The position numbers were made by a program, and so were the translations under genes. 64,000 nt of DNA from Aspidiotus rigidus (Eukaryota; Arthropoda; Insecta; Hemiptera; Diaspididae): the NCBI GenBank assembly GCA_035079385.1, contig JAVHKY010000029.1, positions 3,968,001-4,032,000 on the forward strand. The letters run 5' to 3'. This document shows positions 21,499-36,600 of the stretch, in pieces (positions within the stretch are counted from its first letter, which is position 1; each line of letters begins with the position of its first letter). The notes under the pieces were generated by a model that was given only the letters and a program-made list of their open reading frames with translations, had not been told where the DNA came from and ran no database searches.

Positions 21499-22361
21499 AC
21501 ACAGCGTCTGCAACGTTGGTCAAAATTTTGAGTAAAATATAGGTTAAAGATGACTTTACACATCGTATTATATTGAAAATTAAAGTAAGCGCTATCTAAG
21601 AGTAAGTAGTTCTCTTCTTAAAGATTTTTCATCAATATCTGGGCTATAGAGTGTTCATAAAGAATAAAAAAAAAAATGATTCATTAAAAAAGCTGTCGTC
21701 CAGATGAGCCTCTATTCTTCTGAACATAGATGAGAATAAAGTGAACTTCAATTACTCGAAAATAGGAATAATAAACAGATTATTAGTCTTAACCTCATTC
21801 TGTCATTCTGTCTCAGATTTGAAATCGTGTTTAAACTTGTACAAATCTAATAAACATACAAAGAACTGAAACCATAAACCAGGTACTAGTCTTATTTTTA
21901 TCTTTCAACTAACCTTTATTCATTACACCGTCAACACTCAATGTACATCATTCGTTTAGCTGTACCTGTACATTACAACAATCGAACAATAGGAAAAAAA
22001 AAAAGAATCAAATTAGTTCCACTGTACTTTCACAACGATGGAAGAAAACTTCTTACGAAGCTAAACGGATCAACCGCACTGGAAATATGTGAATATTGCT
22101 AGGTCACTTTTATTTAGCAAAGTATTGAGTCTTTAATGGTCGAAGGAGTTGTGTACAGACGGCAATAAAATAATATCGATACTCTTGGTGCGTCAAAGAT
22201 AATGTTCAGAAGAGGTACGAGAATTCGGAATGTCATGAACGATGTTTTGAATAGTGGATTTTCACACACAGTTGAAATGAACTTTGTTAGTATTTCTGTA
22301 ACGCTTCGTCTCCAAGTTGAATTGAGTATAGAATTGACAGATTCAAAGTCGTTTTGGCAGT
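21499..22361. other. Convergent intergenic region between panC and DcpS
   Basis: 3' flanks of two convergent genes. AATAAA at 21663 is a plausible panC polyadenylation signal. The remainder is AT-rich and shows no exon, no panB-like sequence and no repeat that I recognise. Confidence 0.55.
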
Positions 22362-23705
22362 TTAATTTTCTTTGGTTTCAATAGTTTTTGTCCTAACATC
22401 TTTCGAGTTCTCGTCTTTAAGGATTTTTGACTCTATGTCACCGCCTGCGAGACCTGCAATAATGTGAAAGCGATTAAATAGGACACAACCGAAAAAGCGG
22501 AAATCATATTTGTTCCTTACCTGCATTTCGGAATAGTTTATACAAATCATCAGCACTTTTTACTGGAAAGAGGAGAGTACTTTCCGAATAATAATCACTC
22601 TTTAGTTCAATATTATTGATGACAGAAACTAAGGAATGAGCTCTTTCGAAACTGATTCCTAAAACAAAAATAATTCAACGTGAAAGAAAAAAGTATCTAT
22701 TCACCTTTTACTCCATTTTAATTCAATAAATTACCTTCAACATAAGAGTCAATGAACGCAAAATGAACGTGCAGATGATAAAACGAAGGTGGGTAATGAA
22801 GATAGATCCTCAACCTTGAACGATTTATCCCATATTTGGACTCGATAGCTTTCTGAAAAGGATGAAGAATACCTATAAATCTTGTTTTCACTTTGAAATT
22901 ATACGTATGTATGAATCCTCACCGAGCCTTCATTTAATATATTCTTCAGTAATGGCAAATGCTCGCTATTTAGATCTCTGATAGACTTAATATTACGTTT
23001 ATGACAAATAGCCAGTAAATATAGAGTTTCCATTTGTTTGCCGTCCCATTTCAAGTCAGGTGCAAGAATAAATCCCTTCTCGAGATCATCGTCTTCGTAG
23101 ATAATCCTCTCACTTTCAGCTTTGTGTTCGAGAATGTTATAAACCCACTGTACATAAAACAAGCAGATGAAATAAGAATTTACATCCTCGATATCAAGTA
23201 TCAATGTCAGTTATTCAAACAAGATGGATTACCTGTAAGCTTAGTTGACGGTTCAAGATGAATGGTAAAGTGATATTATTGTATATGTCTTTCGTCTCCT
23301 CTATGACAGATATTGGGTTTTCCTCGAATTTTTTTATGTGTTGCTCTGATGCAGGATGTATTATAGTAGTCTTGATACCTAAGCATGGCAGTAAGCGATG
23401 ACAAAGAAGAAAAGCAAATCGTATAAGAAGGACAATGATGACTCACCATTTAATTCTACTTGCGGAAAAGTCTCGTAACTACCGTAAACATCATTAATGA
23501 ATTCTTTTTTCAAAACAGAGTGTTCAGTGCACAAAAGCTTCACGTTGTTTTCTGTGAAAGCTTTCTTTTCCATAATCAAAATTGTTGGAACACTGCTACA
23601 TTCTCCTTCAACACATATCAACTTTCGCTGACTGTTGCCACTGAGAATTCTTTTGAATTCAAATTTCGATAGGTCTTGGAAATTGTTTTCTATTTCGGTT
23701 CCCAT
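22362..23705 (-). CDS. DCPS: Scavenger mRNA-decapping enzyme DcpS (HIT family)
   Basis: Hydrolyses the residual m7GpppN cap after 3'-5' mRNA decay, in nucleus and cytoplasm. Six exons join in frame: 23705-23447, 23378-23233, 23147-22923, 22852-22735, 22658-22521 and 22453-22362, for 325 residues against 337 in human. The N-terminal swapped domain contains TLPFILNRQLSLQWVYNIL. The cap-binding block is YEDDDLEKGFILAPDLKWDG, followed by LYLLAICHKRNIKSIRDL. The catalytic histidine triad HLHVHF sits in exon 4 within LRIYLHYPPSFYHLHVHF. The C-terminal tail GLAGGDIESKILKDEN is short and charged. The gene starts about 970 bases from, and divergent to, the proposed first exon of the SEC23IP-like gene, so a shared promoter region is possible. 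Confidence 0.95.
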
Positions 23706-24673
23706 ATCTATGATTATGCTACGTTACTTCTGAAATCATACAGTACTTAATTAACCGCAAACTATTAATATCACATTCTACATAATAAATACCACGTAAT
23801 TGTCTTCTATTATTGACGATTATTGACGACTCACCAAGACGAGGCAGGATTAAACCAAACAATGAGAAGCTTTTTGAGGATAAAACCATGCATCAATCAA
23901 TAAACTATAGGGTATATCGCAATAATATTGCTCTTTACGAGCCAGGCAGGATACGGCAAGGAGATTCGTACGTGGCACATGAGTGAAACAATCATTAGTC
24001 CAATTGAATACTTACAATCTTGGACTCGACATACAGTCAGACTTAGTCGGGATGACTCTATAAGAAATCCGACCGGTGAGATTATATTTTGTGGCTTGAT
24101 GACTGACTGAGCGTAAATTTTGTTGTAAATCCTCGTGAAATAATATCAGAGAAATAGAATCTAACTCTCAAATGGCTACAAAAAAGAAAATTAAATACCC
24201 ATCGTAATACTCTGGCTATTTCGGATTTTCGGCTGTCTGCTCGAGGTTCAAAATTGCCTTCCTTCTCATTGTTACCCTGCGAAATCGAAAACTCAAAAAT
24301 ATTATTATCAAACGATTGTAGCGCTCCACCAAGAGTGTAACTTTTTTTTTAGGATAGAGAGAAGGTTAAGGCAAAGATCTGAACAGTGATAAGATTTTTG
24401 AATCTATGTGGAACCTACGAAGGCGATTCCATGATAAGAAACGTAGTTTTAACACAAAATCCTATTTCTACCTCAAAATTAAAATCCAAACTCTGAACTG
24501 AATTAAAGGAAGTGAACTTATTGAAAGATATTTCCAGAAGTTCGCCGCTTTTCATGAATCAAGTCGACGTAAAAATGTATCATCTGTAGAAGATATCAAA
24601 ACGAACGAACCAATTGAAAGGTTGTAGTACAGCTTTAAAGTCAGTCGTACCTGTTTCTTCCAAACCTTTCAGA
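23706..24673. other. Head-to-head promoter region (DcpS / SEC23IP-like)
   Basis: About 0.97 kb between two divergent start codons. It presumably carries both promoters and 5' untranslated regions. No TATA box or other core motif stands out, and no coding exon could be supported. Confidence 0.45.
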
Positions 24674-27600
24674 ATGGACAATCGGAACGTCGCGAAACCT
24701 GTAAAAAATTCCCTTCTTCAAACTGCCAGTTATGGATTTCCAATGGAAAATATACTTCCTAGTAATCTTATTGTGCCCGTGGCATCCCAATCAGAAACCT
24801 CTCTACCAGGTAAGACGCAGAATATATTTTGGTTATCGAGATTATTGTAATATTTTTGTTAGTAAAAATAGACATAATATTGAGGATTAATTAAGATAAG
24901 TTCCCTCTTCTAAGATCATCAAAAATTTCTTTTATTTTCCATGTTCTTATATTCTGGACATCGATTAAAAAAAAAAAGTAACAATTGAGATGAATTTTCG
25001 CCATTAATAATATTATCTCCGCTCTGTACCACGATCTATTGATCTGCGTTATATCTTTGGGTTGGAGATCTCTCTAAAATTTGGAAAATAGATAAAATTT
25101 GTGTTACTCATCATCATAAACAACACGAAAAGACATGTACTATTTTATGATATTATCGTTAGTACTCAAGAATGACGTGTCGCTGTTTCGTTTTCTCCAT
25201 TTCATGAATCCATATATTATCGCGCATATGAGTAAGATGAGAATGATTACACCCAGCACGATAGCAATGATTTCAATCGCGGAAAGAAATTCTATAAAAA
25301 TGAAAAATATCGTTACTTTTTGTGCGTACGTTTACCCAGATATTTAATTCTTTTAGGGTTTTAAAATTGAATCTTACGGTGTTCCACATCCAGGGTTATT
25401 CGATAAGTATTTCCCTGTAAATCTGACGCTAATATATCGACTTTTGGATTACAGCAAGAGGCAGTATAACGCGCCGGTACGTGTTCTCTCGTACCGACTA
25501 TAAACTCTGATGTGTATATCAGTCCCTGAGGTTCCGACCAAAAGTTCAATAATCCTAAGGAAACAAGAATAATTCAGAGGCGACGTTTCTTCTCGATATT
25601 TTCTGACGCCATGGCATTTACCTGCTTCTTTATCCCGCGCTACAACATTGGCACTCCATCGTTTTCTCAGGCATGTATTACCAGTATTCGCATCGTCACA
25701 ATTCCCGTTATATTCGTAGTCAATATCTGGTTTTGTTCGATCTGATCTCTGTGAGAAAAATAAGAAGTTTTGAGGATATTCTTTTCCTTAGAACTTTGTT
25801 CTCGTTTCCATTCTCGACTTACCGGTCGGCCGGTAAATAGATAAACTTTCCTATCAATAATGGTTTCGCTCACTGAAATAAGTCCAACAATACTCGAACT
25901 CCCATCGGATCCTGTAGTTCTGACGGTCAACACAACTTGTATGTGCTCTTGAGGTCGAAGGCTTGCACTGAAAATATTTGCTGGTTAGATCTCGATTTGT
26001 GACATTAAAAAAGTACTTCATCACCTAAATGAATGACATTTTACTATTTTGAGGGTATTTTTGTGTTCTAATATTGCTGCCGGATACTACGATTTATATT
26101 TTCTGTTTATTTGTCTAACAATATATTCAGTTATTCAGAGAAAAAAATGGTCGAATGAATTGGAAGTACGTTTGATTCGGATTTTTCTTTTTCTGATTTT
26201 GTGGGTTTAATAAATATTTTGATATTTTGCCGCGAAATAATTTGATCGCTAGTTGAATAAACTGTAATGGTTTTGATGAAAAACTTTTTCTCATTTTCTA
26301 TTCGACTAAAAAAATTGACAGTTTTTTCAAACTTTCATGCTATTATAATGTGACTTTTTATTATAAAATTTTTAGTCATTTCGGAAATGAAGTGTGAAAA
26401 ATTATCCTTTCACCTAAGCATTTTAGGATATCGTTTGCATCACTTGACGTACCCCCCGATCGAGTACGTTCTTCAAAAAGATCTGACTCAATTCACTTAC
26501 TATACGGGGTAAATTGAACAAGGTTGATCCATATAATGGCAGTAGAAGCTGTATTTGCTCGGTATTTCTTTATTATTTCGTACGTTAAAAACAATTCTCG
26601 CTTCTTCTCCTGGATACACGTAAAAGGTCGATACCACGTCCACGTCGATGATAGTTGAAATTAGGTTTATGGATTGCTCATTTGGCGATCCCGGGGGTGG
26701 CGGAATTCCTGCTCTCGCTGGGTCTGTAAAAAAATACGATTGCAGGTCGTATTGTATCTTAAACCACCAAAACTTTGCATTCTATTGCCATGATTTTTAC
26801 TTTGAAAGTTGTAAGAAGGAGGTCCTTCGTTGTCGTATCTTTTGATCGAACCCGAATTTAATTGGAAATTTTCGGTCGATCGTATTCTATTCGACTCTGT
26901 AAAAAAATGAGAATATGACGAGATAAATTTTCGGTATTCGAGGTACTTGCACGTATAATGTAGTAATCACCATTATTTTACTTTCGGCGTCGTAAAGTGG
27001 AGGTCCTTCTGCATCGTACCGTTTGATCATTGAGGGAGGGTTTGACTGTGAATCACTCGTCCATTGATCTTTGCTGCGCGAATGCTGCGTATTGTCAGTC
27101 CATTGATTTTGATCTTTGCTTCGCGAATGCTGCGTATTATCAGTCCATTGATTTTGATCTTTGCTGCGTGAATGCTGTGTATTATCAGTCCATTGATCTT
27201 GATCTTTGCTACGCGAATGTTGCTGCATATTATCGGTCCATTGATCTTTACCGAGGGAATTCGATTGTGAACTTCCGGTCCACTGGTCCTTGTTCGGATC
27301 TAAATAAGGCCGGTACGGAGACAGCGAATTCTCTTTCATATTATTTGAATATATTCCATTGTAATTATCATCTAGAATTATAGTAAAAAAGTTATAAAAT
27401 TTAATTTCTGACGTGATGTAGCTAATATACGGTAAATGTGTTATGTAGCTGTTGTCGTGAGGCTGATGGCGACGCATGAAAATATTCATGTGACGCATAT
27501 AGGTACGTGAATAGACCTGTTTATGATTTAATTAGGTATCTTCAATGAATAATAAGTATCAATCAAGTCAATTGATAAGTGAGAGGCGTTGCAGTAGGTG

Positions 27601-30600
27601 TCTGTAGTCCGAGAGTCCGAAAATGTGTCTCTTATATTGTGACTAATTTAGATTACGGTAGATACGTAGATCATTCTTCGATTTTGTGTCAATACGATTT
27701 TGATCTTTACATTCGTATAAGTTGTGATGTGTTCTATCCGTGATTTCAGGTACGATTTCCCTTAATTTTATTATTTTCTTTCTTATGAAATAATATTCCA
27801 ACCGCGACATTCTCATTCAAGACTTGATTTATTCAAGTATCCTTAAAACGTCAAATTTCCCTTAACCAATGAGGTACCGTAAAGTCCAGCTTTACCGTCA
27901 CTAAAAGATGAGGTCTAATTGAGAATGCCGCGGTAAGATATTATAATATTGTACGTACTTTGAGTTTGAGGGTACATGTGTTCGTTCATACCCATTCTGG
28001 TCTTAATCATCATTGTCATCGTTGCGTTGTATCCAATTCCGTTAGTAGAGAGTATCCATTCTGCAGGACTTTCATATATGGGCATTTTGAGGTTTAGAAC
28101 TGGTTCCATCATTGAAGAGCGTTCGAAAGGGACATTATTTCGTGTTTGTATTGGAAGTAAATTAATCATTACACCTGTATGCGAACAATAAGAAATACGA
28201 TGAGAAAACGATTTTTTATGCGTCTATGGAAAGAAATTTTCTATTGTTCTCCATCGAGAATCGTGTTGCCGGTAATGCAATCAAACTCAAAAGTACTTTT
28301 GTCATTGGGAATCTCTCGTATCTGATATCAATCCCTACCTCGACTGAAATTGAAGTCAAAATTTGGGGACGATGATCAATTGATAATAATGTTATATTTT
28401 TGGAAACCCTCTACTGGCGTCAGTTTGAGTAAAGAAAAACTTGCGGGTTTATTACAATACTGAACTGAACTGAAAAGCTATCCTGTCAGAAGCTAGTTCT
28501 TGTATGATTTTTGGTAGTATTCTCAATACTGAATTGCTGAAGAATTCAAATCCGTCATTATGAACAATCGTCAAAACCTTATACTGCCGTACAAACCAGA
28601 ACGACGATCAGTGTAATGATACTTCTTTTAGCCTTCAGTTGGCAATGTCGAAAGCCTTATTCTCCTAATTTTAGATGTTTGCCGGTACGTCAATTCAACT
28701 TTGTACGCCTAGTATATCTAGCTGAACCAGACGCGAACGATAATTGATGAACGAACTAGACCACAAAAATGTGGCTTGAATCTCCCTCCTCACAAAGCAA
28801 AAGTTAAGAAGGATTCCATACCATATTCTTCAAACAAGTTACTAGTAATTTGCTATAGACCTATACCGTGGTGATGTCACAGCGCTTTCGGACTGAACAG
28901 CAGTGGAATCGCACTAAGGGTATCCTACAATGAACAAAAGTTAGGAATGAGCAACGGACAACCCAGTGATCAAATCTCAAATACCATTGGTCCATTTGAT
29001 ACTAGATTGCTTGTTGCTTGTGGCCAACTTTTGATTATTGTAGGAGCCTGCCCCTAATTCTACACACTCACACATTGATTCTACTTAGAACACATTCTGA
29101 ATTCCCGTTTTTCCTTAACAAATTTCCTTTCTTCCTTATCAAACAATGCTAGCGACCGTGTAATTTGCCTGGTCTGAATTTGCAGAAACCCTGTCTATAA
29201 GGCAATGTCGCGGACGCTTACTGGGGGCTCCGTCCAATGCATTTGTTTATGGATGATAATCAGAAAATATTTGCAACAAAGAAGATATTTGAGAGTGGTC
29301 TCAAATTAAAGAAAATTTTAATCTGTACCACTTTCATTCTTACAATTTTTTTGTAGAAATTCCTTTTAACAAGTTATTTGAAAAAGAAAACTTCAAATTG
29401 TAATGTTGCATGAATGCACCTGATAACACAAGCCCCCAGTGAGTGTTTGCGTCGGTTCGCGACATGCTTATTAGGCCAAACGGATTATCAACTCTCATAT
29501 CAAAGGGTCCATGGTAAAAACGACCATAGTCCACCGGAACGAATTTTCGAGGAGAGACAAAAAACGTTGCCGGACTATGGCTGTTTTCACCAGGTGATAT
29601 GTTTACGGGGGCAGAGAATTGCGACGAAAGAGTTCATCCGTGCCAAAAAGCAGTGTTACCACTGGATTCCTCGCGAAAAATACTTTTAGGATCACCTCGA
29701 CCCCTAATTTTGCTAAACTATTGACTATGGTCGTTTTCACCATGGACCCTTCAATGATAAGAAAGACACAGGGAGCAAAGATCATCAGGCTACTGTCTTA
29801 CAGCGCTTAAGGTATTCTTGTTAATGTTGACAAAAAAGTTTGTGGTTTTGTAGTTTTGGTGCAAAACAAATTGGTACAGCGAGTAACATTCTAATTGCCG
29901 CTGAACCACTTCAATTTTGCATCAAACTGGAATAACTACTTCTTTGTTTACATTGGTGGGAATACCTCTAGCGCCTTAGGCTACTATTGATGATAAGAAA
30001 TATATTGACTGTCAAAAGATTTGGAAATGCTTAGGACCTTCTACATTAAATACAAATCTACAACTTCAATCACTAAGAAAATTTCTATTTCTCATGATGA
30101 TTAATTAGATACACAAGAATATGAAGATGGAATATGGAATAATTATCCCTGATTGCATATCACATGTTCAGAAGTTCAGAAAGATTCAACATTTATGACC
30201 TTCCAACAGAAAAGGGCCCTTGGGCTTAGGGTTAACGAAAAAATACCACGTTTTTTGCATTCTATTAACAAATAACAAACAAATTATCCACAAATATTAA
30301 TGTTAAGTAGGTATGATGTTGACCAGATATAGGCCCTATGCAGCAGGCAATGAGATCAAAATGAAGAAGAAACTATCCATAAATTCATTTACAGAAATTT
30401 TCAAAAATAACAGTAATGTTTTAACCCCAAGGGCCCTAGACCATTGGAAGGTCACATTTGTATCCTTGCAGGACATAGGTGGAGTGATTGTGTTATTAAC
30501 ATCCTGGTTTTGGAAAATGACAAATTACTTGTTTGAAGAATATTGAGCCCTTTCTCAACATGAATAGCGTGAATATATTCGTATTATTCTTAAATAGCCT

Positions 30601-33600
30601 ATCTAACTATTATTGTTTTCAACATGATATAACATTCGTATGATACAACAATTTTTCATAATATAGATAAGTATTTCATGCAATTATTTGATAAAGATTT
30701 GAATGTTAGCAAGAAACGGAATTCCGCGTTGAAAATATTTGTAGATCATCAAAAGACTGTTGCGTTTAACACAACAGTTGATGCTCAGTAGTGTTATTTG
30801 CAAGAAATCTGTCTTACAGGAGGTACCTAGTAATTTAGCCATTATAAACTTTGATTAATTGACATCTAGAAGCTTAGTTTGCAGTAAAAATACACTTTGA
30901 AAATAATCGATCAAGATCGAAGTCTATCAATGATACATCAACTGATAACAGAGTAAAATTGCAGCACAGCAGCTTTCAGCAGATATAATTTCCCATGAGA
31001 ATACCGTTAGTATCATTTGATCAGGTGATACTCAGTATTCCAAAATGAAGAATAAATAAGGTATACAATGTTCATGTTTGCAATCCAGGAACTATCCGGT
31101 ATCTAAGAATTAACTTTTTATTCCTTATTTATTCTTCATTTTGGAATACTGATGTATGACCAAATGTTACCAATAGGTACTATGTTTATGGATTGATGTA
31201 TAATATATTCACCATAAGAAATAAGTGTACTATTGTGTTCAAATAATCTATTCTGACGTAAGCGGTGATGAACTTTATATTCCAATAGTTTATTGTCATG
31301 CAATCTTGAAGAAACCAAAGTCCCAACTTTTTTCATGGGTACCTACTCACCTCATCTGCGTTTCAAATCTCTCCTCTCGTGTTTTACTAATTTAGCACTT
31401 AAAGAAGCTGTTCTAAGACCCACTTTCATAAGTGTTCTGAGTTTGAAGTTTATTCAAGTCTCACCTAGCTGTATGCAGGTCTTGAGTGAGCTCAGAATTT
31501 TTCGAAGTTCCACCCCTACCTAGGCTTGAAGTTCGATGTTTTTTGTTCTCTCTTCATGTGATTTCATAGTCTGTTCTATATAGAGCTCGTGAGCTCAAGA
31601 TCTTTTCAAGTCTCTTTTCTATAGAGATTCTGATAGCCTCAATTTTTCCGTTATTGCTCTTGTTCTAGATAAGTCCTCAGAAAATTTTTCGTCCACTTTT
31701 GTTTGCATGACCTTGACCTAAATACATGGTTGATCTGAAGGAGAGTCATCAATTTGGAAGGTGATAGTTATCCTAGTTTAAGAACTTTGAAAAATTTGGA
31801 ATATGTTTTATACGTGCACTTCTTATTTTTATTCTCGAACTTTTCAAGTATAATAACGGGAGCGATGCCAAAAGAGCGAGTAAAATGGCGTATATTTAAC
31901 GCGTATTTTCATTTTCAAAATCAGTAGACATTGTGCCGATGCGAAAACAATACCTATTCAGGAAATTTTCGCGAATAATTTTTAAATCTTCTCGAATTCT
32001 ACGACTTGTACAATGCTAATGTGGTCGCAAAAATTGATGAAAAAACGAATTATGAAATAATCCAGTCTGATAATTATTTGAGGAGAAAAATAAGACAAGC
32101 TTTCACTCCTCAAGTTCTCGGATTCTGGTTTTTAGAATCGAATTTATTTGTCCAAATTGTTTAGTCGCGAGGTCGTTACCATCCGGGAAATTTTTACTTC
32201 CCTTTTTTCGATCGTGGTTTTTGAGTTCGCGCCAATGTTTGATGCGAATTAAACGCGATTACGATCTGCGATGTTTACTTGTTGAACTTGTGATGGTGTT
32301 ATGAGAAACGTCACCGATTACCTTTGCTCCAATTGCGTGTTTAATTTCTTTTTTAAAGAGGAAGAAAGAGGCTGGCAAAAAAAAAAAAAAAAAGTAGGCC
32401 TATAAGGTGCGTCAGTTTACTTACTACGTACACGCGAATCAATGAATAATATTTTTAGTAATCGTATTTGCGAACACGATTGATAAAAAATGCCCCGTCT
32501 CACCTTGTGCAAGTTGTTTCTTGATATCGTCGCTAGAATTACTCCGTAAATGAGTGAATAAATACTCGTATTTGTAGCATGATTTATCTTACGTGTTTTT
32601 CGCGATGTGGTTGTGAGTGAAACTAAATTTTTTATCGAATTTCTTGTTTCATTTACAAAATACTACTGGTGGTAAGTGATTTTCTCTTAATTTATTCACC
32701 TGATGGCGATATAAGTAGACACTTCTGCAGGGCTCCTTCTATCGTCAGTATAATACTCGCGGTTCCCTCAGCGAGTGGGAAAACGATTCGTGAATTTTCC
32801 ATCAAATTCTCCTTTCTAATGGCTTTAATCTAGAATGCGAAGGACAACATTATTTTTTCTATCCAAGTATGACATACAATATCGAGAATTTTACCTTGTA
32901 AGTGTAACCTGATGATGAAAATCCTGGATTGGAGTGTGATGGTGACCATCCTCTGGAGTCTTGACCACGGTACGGGAAAATTCTTCCTCCTATGTTCCGG
33001 ATTGTGTTTACAAATTGATCGTCTCCTCTCGATGACTCTGATACGACTGCGTTGATCTTCAGAAAAAAGAAAAAATGTTAGTCTTTTGAAAAAGGATCGT
33101 GTAGGTACTTCCTTTTCCTACGAAAACGACCTTAGTGCTGCTAGCTCCTCTTCAAGCGATGTCCCAGCTAGAAGATTCATCCTCCATGTACCTTGATATG
33201 TACCCAAAATTTTACCTCTTCTATATTTCTCACGGTATAGTGGATTGTTTTCGAAAACTGTGTTCTAATTTGCCCGGTCAAAATTTTTATTGCGATTCAC
33301 GCTCATTTCTCTTTACCATGTCAACACTGTATGTTGACGTATGCGCACCGTGCGTGTGTATTCAAAGTTTTACATGACGTCATCCGAATGAGATGACGTT
33401 AATCATCTAGATTTCTGAGTTTTATCAATACCTCCGTCCTCTTAAGTAGGTCGGAACCATGCATCTAGACTACATTGCTTCCGGTGAATCAACGCTAGTA
33501 AAAAGCTTCACAAAAATACTGATCTTGACTGGAACAAATTAAAAATTTGTATGTCTGATTTCTCAACAATTTATTCATTTTTGTGAAACCTAAAGAGTCT

Positions 33601-36600
33601 GTATCATCATTCCAAGATTTATAATTTTCTTATACATCGCAACTTACATCATCCCCAGACTTGAGCGGGGCAAGTTGGAGATGTCGTGCCGGAGGGTTAC
33701 GTTATGAGTTATCGTGTGTGTTCAATTCATCTTATGCAACAAGTATTGTGTATTAATTTTATAGGATGGTAAACAAGACGTTTTGAATGAGATAAGATTG
33801 CGCGTAACCCTGTTTGTGTTGATCTAGAATTATCGATTGTATTACATGATTTATTTATGAAGTTTGAAAAACCCGCTCTAAGAGCACCTCCGTAAAGGTA
33901 CTCGCATAAGTCTGCCCTGGATTTGTCGAGAGTTGAAAAATAATTTATACTTTTCTTCGTTGTAAATGGAGATTGGAATGAGTAGCGTCTCGTTCAGCTG
34001 AGTACACCCCTTGATTATTCTTCTTTAGAGATTTGCTCCTCGAAAGTTTGCAAACGGTAGTTGGCATCAGACTTACTACAACTCATCTTCACGCCATCTC
34101 TAAATTTGACCTGGTAGAAGTGGGGAGCAAGAACCGAAGCCGCTAAAAAGAGCAGATGGTCGGAGCTTGCGGCTCCGGAAAGATGAGAGCGGAGCCGCTC
34201 TTTAGCTCTCTTGGGAGCCAGCTCCCCACCTCCCTGACCTAGTTTTTTAGCACCTCATCAAGCTTAGGCAAAAAAAAGTGTCTCTTCAGTGTGGCAGCAG
34301 CTTTCTTTTAGTAAATTTCAAGGGATGAGGTGTGGCTAGTGTGTATATTTATTTCATTGTTGCATTCACGCTCCAGGAAATATGACCAAAGAATGATGAC
34401 ATTGAAATGAAAAAGGAATGCTGAAGGAATGGCAGACTTTATTGATGTTCCCTGATGTGTTTCGAAATGTATTCGAAGATTAGTGCATATGGTTGCTTCG
34501 CTTATCTATTTTGTTACCTAGTGAACCTGAGAAGCGCCGATTTGAACATTGCTGCACTGATCAAAAATGGTCCTCACTGTATAACTACAAGCAGAAATGC
34601 CCGTCTCTTGAACGGAACCCTTGAGCGTGTAATTCTTTGAAGTTCGACGATCCCATTTTATTTGTCCAATTACTCATTTTCAACTGTTACCCTATCTATT
34701 CTCTGATCTCTGCCCTTCCCTCGAGAGGCTTTCTTCATTACTTCAATGTTTTCTTCCATCGTCAACGTTCATCTCATTGATACCACGCCATGGGAAATTT
34801 TCTAGCTGGTCCTATAAAAATCAAACCCTTCTACACCCACACAAATACACTCTTAACCGTGACCCTACTGACCAGATCGTATAAGAGAACTATATTTATT
34901 GTATCAACCAAATATTCATTGTAAACTTATTCATAATCGTCAATACCCGACTTGTCCCTATATCACCTCACTCACCAAAAAATAAATTTATCTGCAAAAG
35001 ATCACATACCGTTACTAATCATATTCCTACCTAACCACCCACTCGCCACTTTTCTACCCATCCGAATCTCCTCTCTTCCATTCACTATTCAGTATGCAAT
35101 GCTAAAACTCAACAAATTCATCATCTGCTCTTCTTCAATAATGATAAACCATACAACTCTTTTCTGTCTGTCAATATTTTTGCTTTTGAAGTAAATGAAG
35201 CTCTCGGCGCAGAACGATCTAGCCCCACTCTCAGCCTTTGTGAAGCTGGTAACCCCCCCCCCCTAAAATGCTGCTTCCTAACTCTCACTGTCAATTTTCT
35301 TGCATGCAAAGCTCAATTCACTCAGTTTTTAATCTGTGCACCCGCATTCTGCCGACATAGAGAATCCTCCTTCCTCTCGAATCTGAACTATTCAAACACC
35401 TCAAACTGAATCATCTACCCCCTATCGTATCATCCACTACTCCATAGCTAACCCCTCCCTCTGATATCCGATAATCACAACACTGTATTATACCGACAAC
35501 TCATTGGAGACATTATCTTCATACCAATTTTCCGACCCACCAGCTCTCAAATTATTCTCCTGAACATTCGACGAGATACACCGGATATAAATTATTCCAC
35601 CCTGAAAGAATACAAAGACTCGAAACCTTTTTGGATCTAGAAAACGATACCCAACGTAATGGTAGGGTTAACCGATAACACAGTGTAACATTGTTTCCAT
35701 AAAATATGTCCAGGGGGCGAACTATAAATTGATAGCGATGGATGAAAAATTCACATAATTTTACACCGGCAGTCAAAGTAAAAAACTTTACTTTATACCT
35801 ACAGATTCCACGATGAAAAGATGCAGCCGAAGACAATATCTAACTTTCTTTCCTCACCGCGGCTTTAAAAGAGAGAGTTCTTTTAGTTGTAACCCTTCTA
35901 TCAACGATTGTACGTTCAAAATCTCAATGAAATCGGTTCCCTACAAACGGAGCCTATTCGTCCAGAAAAAACGGTTCTTCCCCCTTACAACATGTATGAC
36001 TACACATTCTGTCTGCGAGTAGCCAAATCACCATGTAGACAAAAAGCTATAAGAGGATAATGGTATAGGCGATAAATCACCGGCGTGAACATTTTGGGGT
36101 ACAGAACCGGAAAGATTGAAAGTGATCAAGTTCGGTGCTCTAAATAACATCCGATTTCCTATCCTCCACACCTTGCGCTAAATTTTTTGTGGCACGTTTT
36201 TGCTCCCTAAAATCAATTTTATACGAATATCTCGGAAAATTGGACCCCAATCAAAAAAGTTTCAAACGAAAACTGTTCCTCGTAAAATTTCCCATTAAAT
36301 GGTGTATTTCAACTTTACTATATAAATTCAATTATCATCCTAACAAAGTTCGTCGAAAGTTGAGAGCTCTTAAGAAACAATCGATTTTTTGCAAATATCT
36401 CGAAAAATCGAACTCCAGTCAAAAAAAAAATTAGGATGCCGTTGCAAGTTTTGCAATGGCGAGCGGGGAACTCGCCACACCCTTATACCACTGCGGAACG
36501 CCTAGCCCCTTCAATGAGCCTGATATGCAACATCATAAGACTCAAAACGACCTTCCAAGGTACTCCATAAAACAGGTTCTCTGCGTCCCCTCATCCCACG

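Larger units (their letters stand above)
28175..32699. other. Repeat-filled intron of the VWA7/hemicentin-like gene
   Basis: No exon supported. It contains four foldbacks (29202, 29502, 30197, 31033, listed separately). It also holds a dispersed repeat at about 28460-28830 that recurs at 44410-44720; both carry AAAATGTGGCTTGAATC and AGAAGGATTC. A related stretch at 30600-30900 recurs near 45300-45430. Bases 31330-31660 contain degenerate relatives of the 45-bp repeat (CTCACCTAG..., AGCTCGTGAGCTCAAG). Confidence 0.55.
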
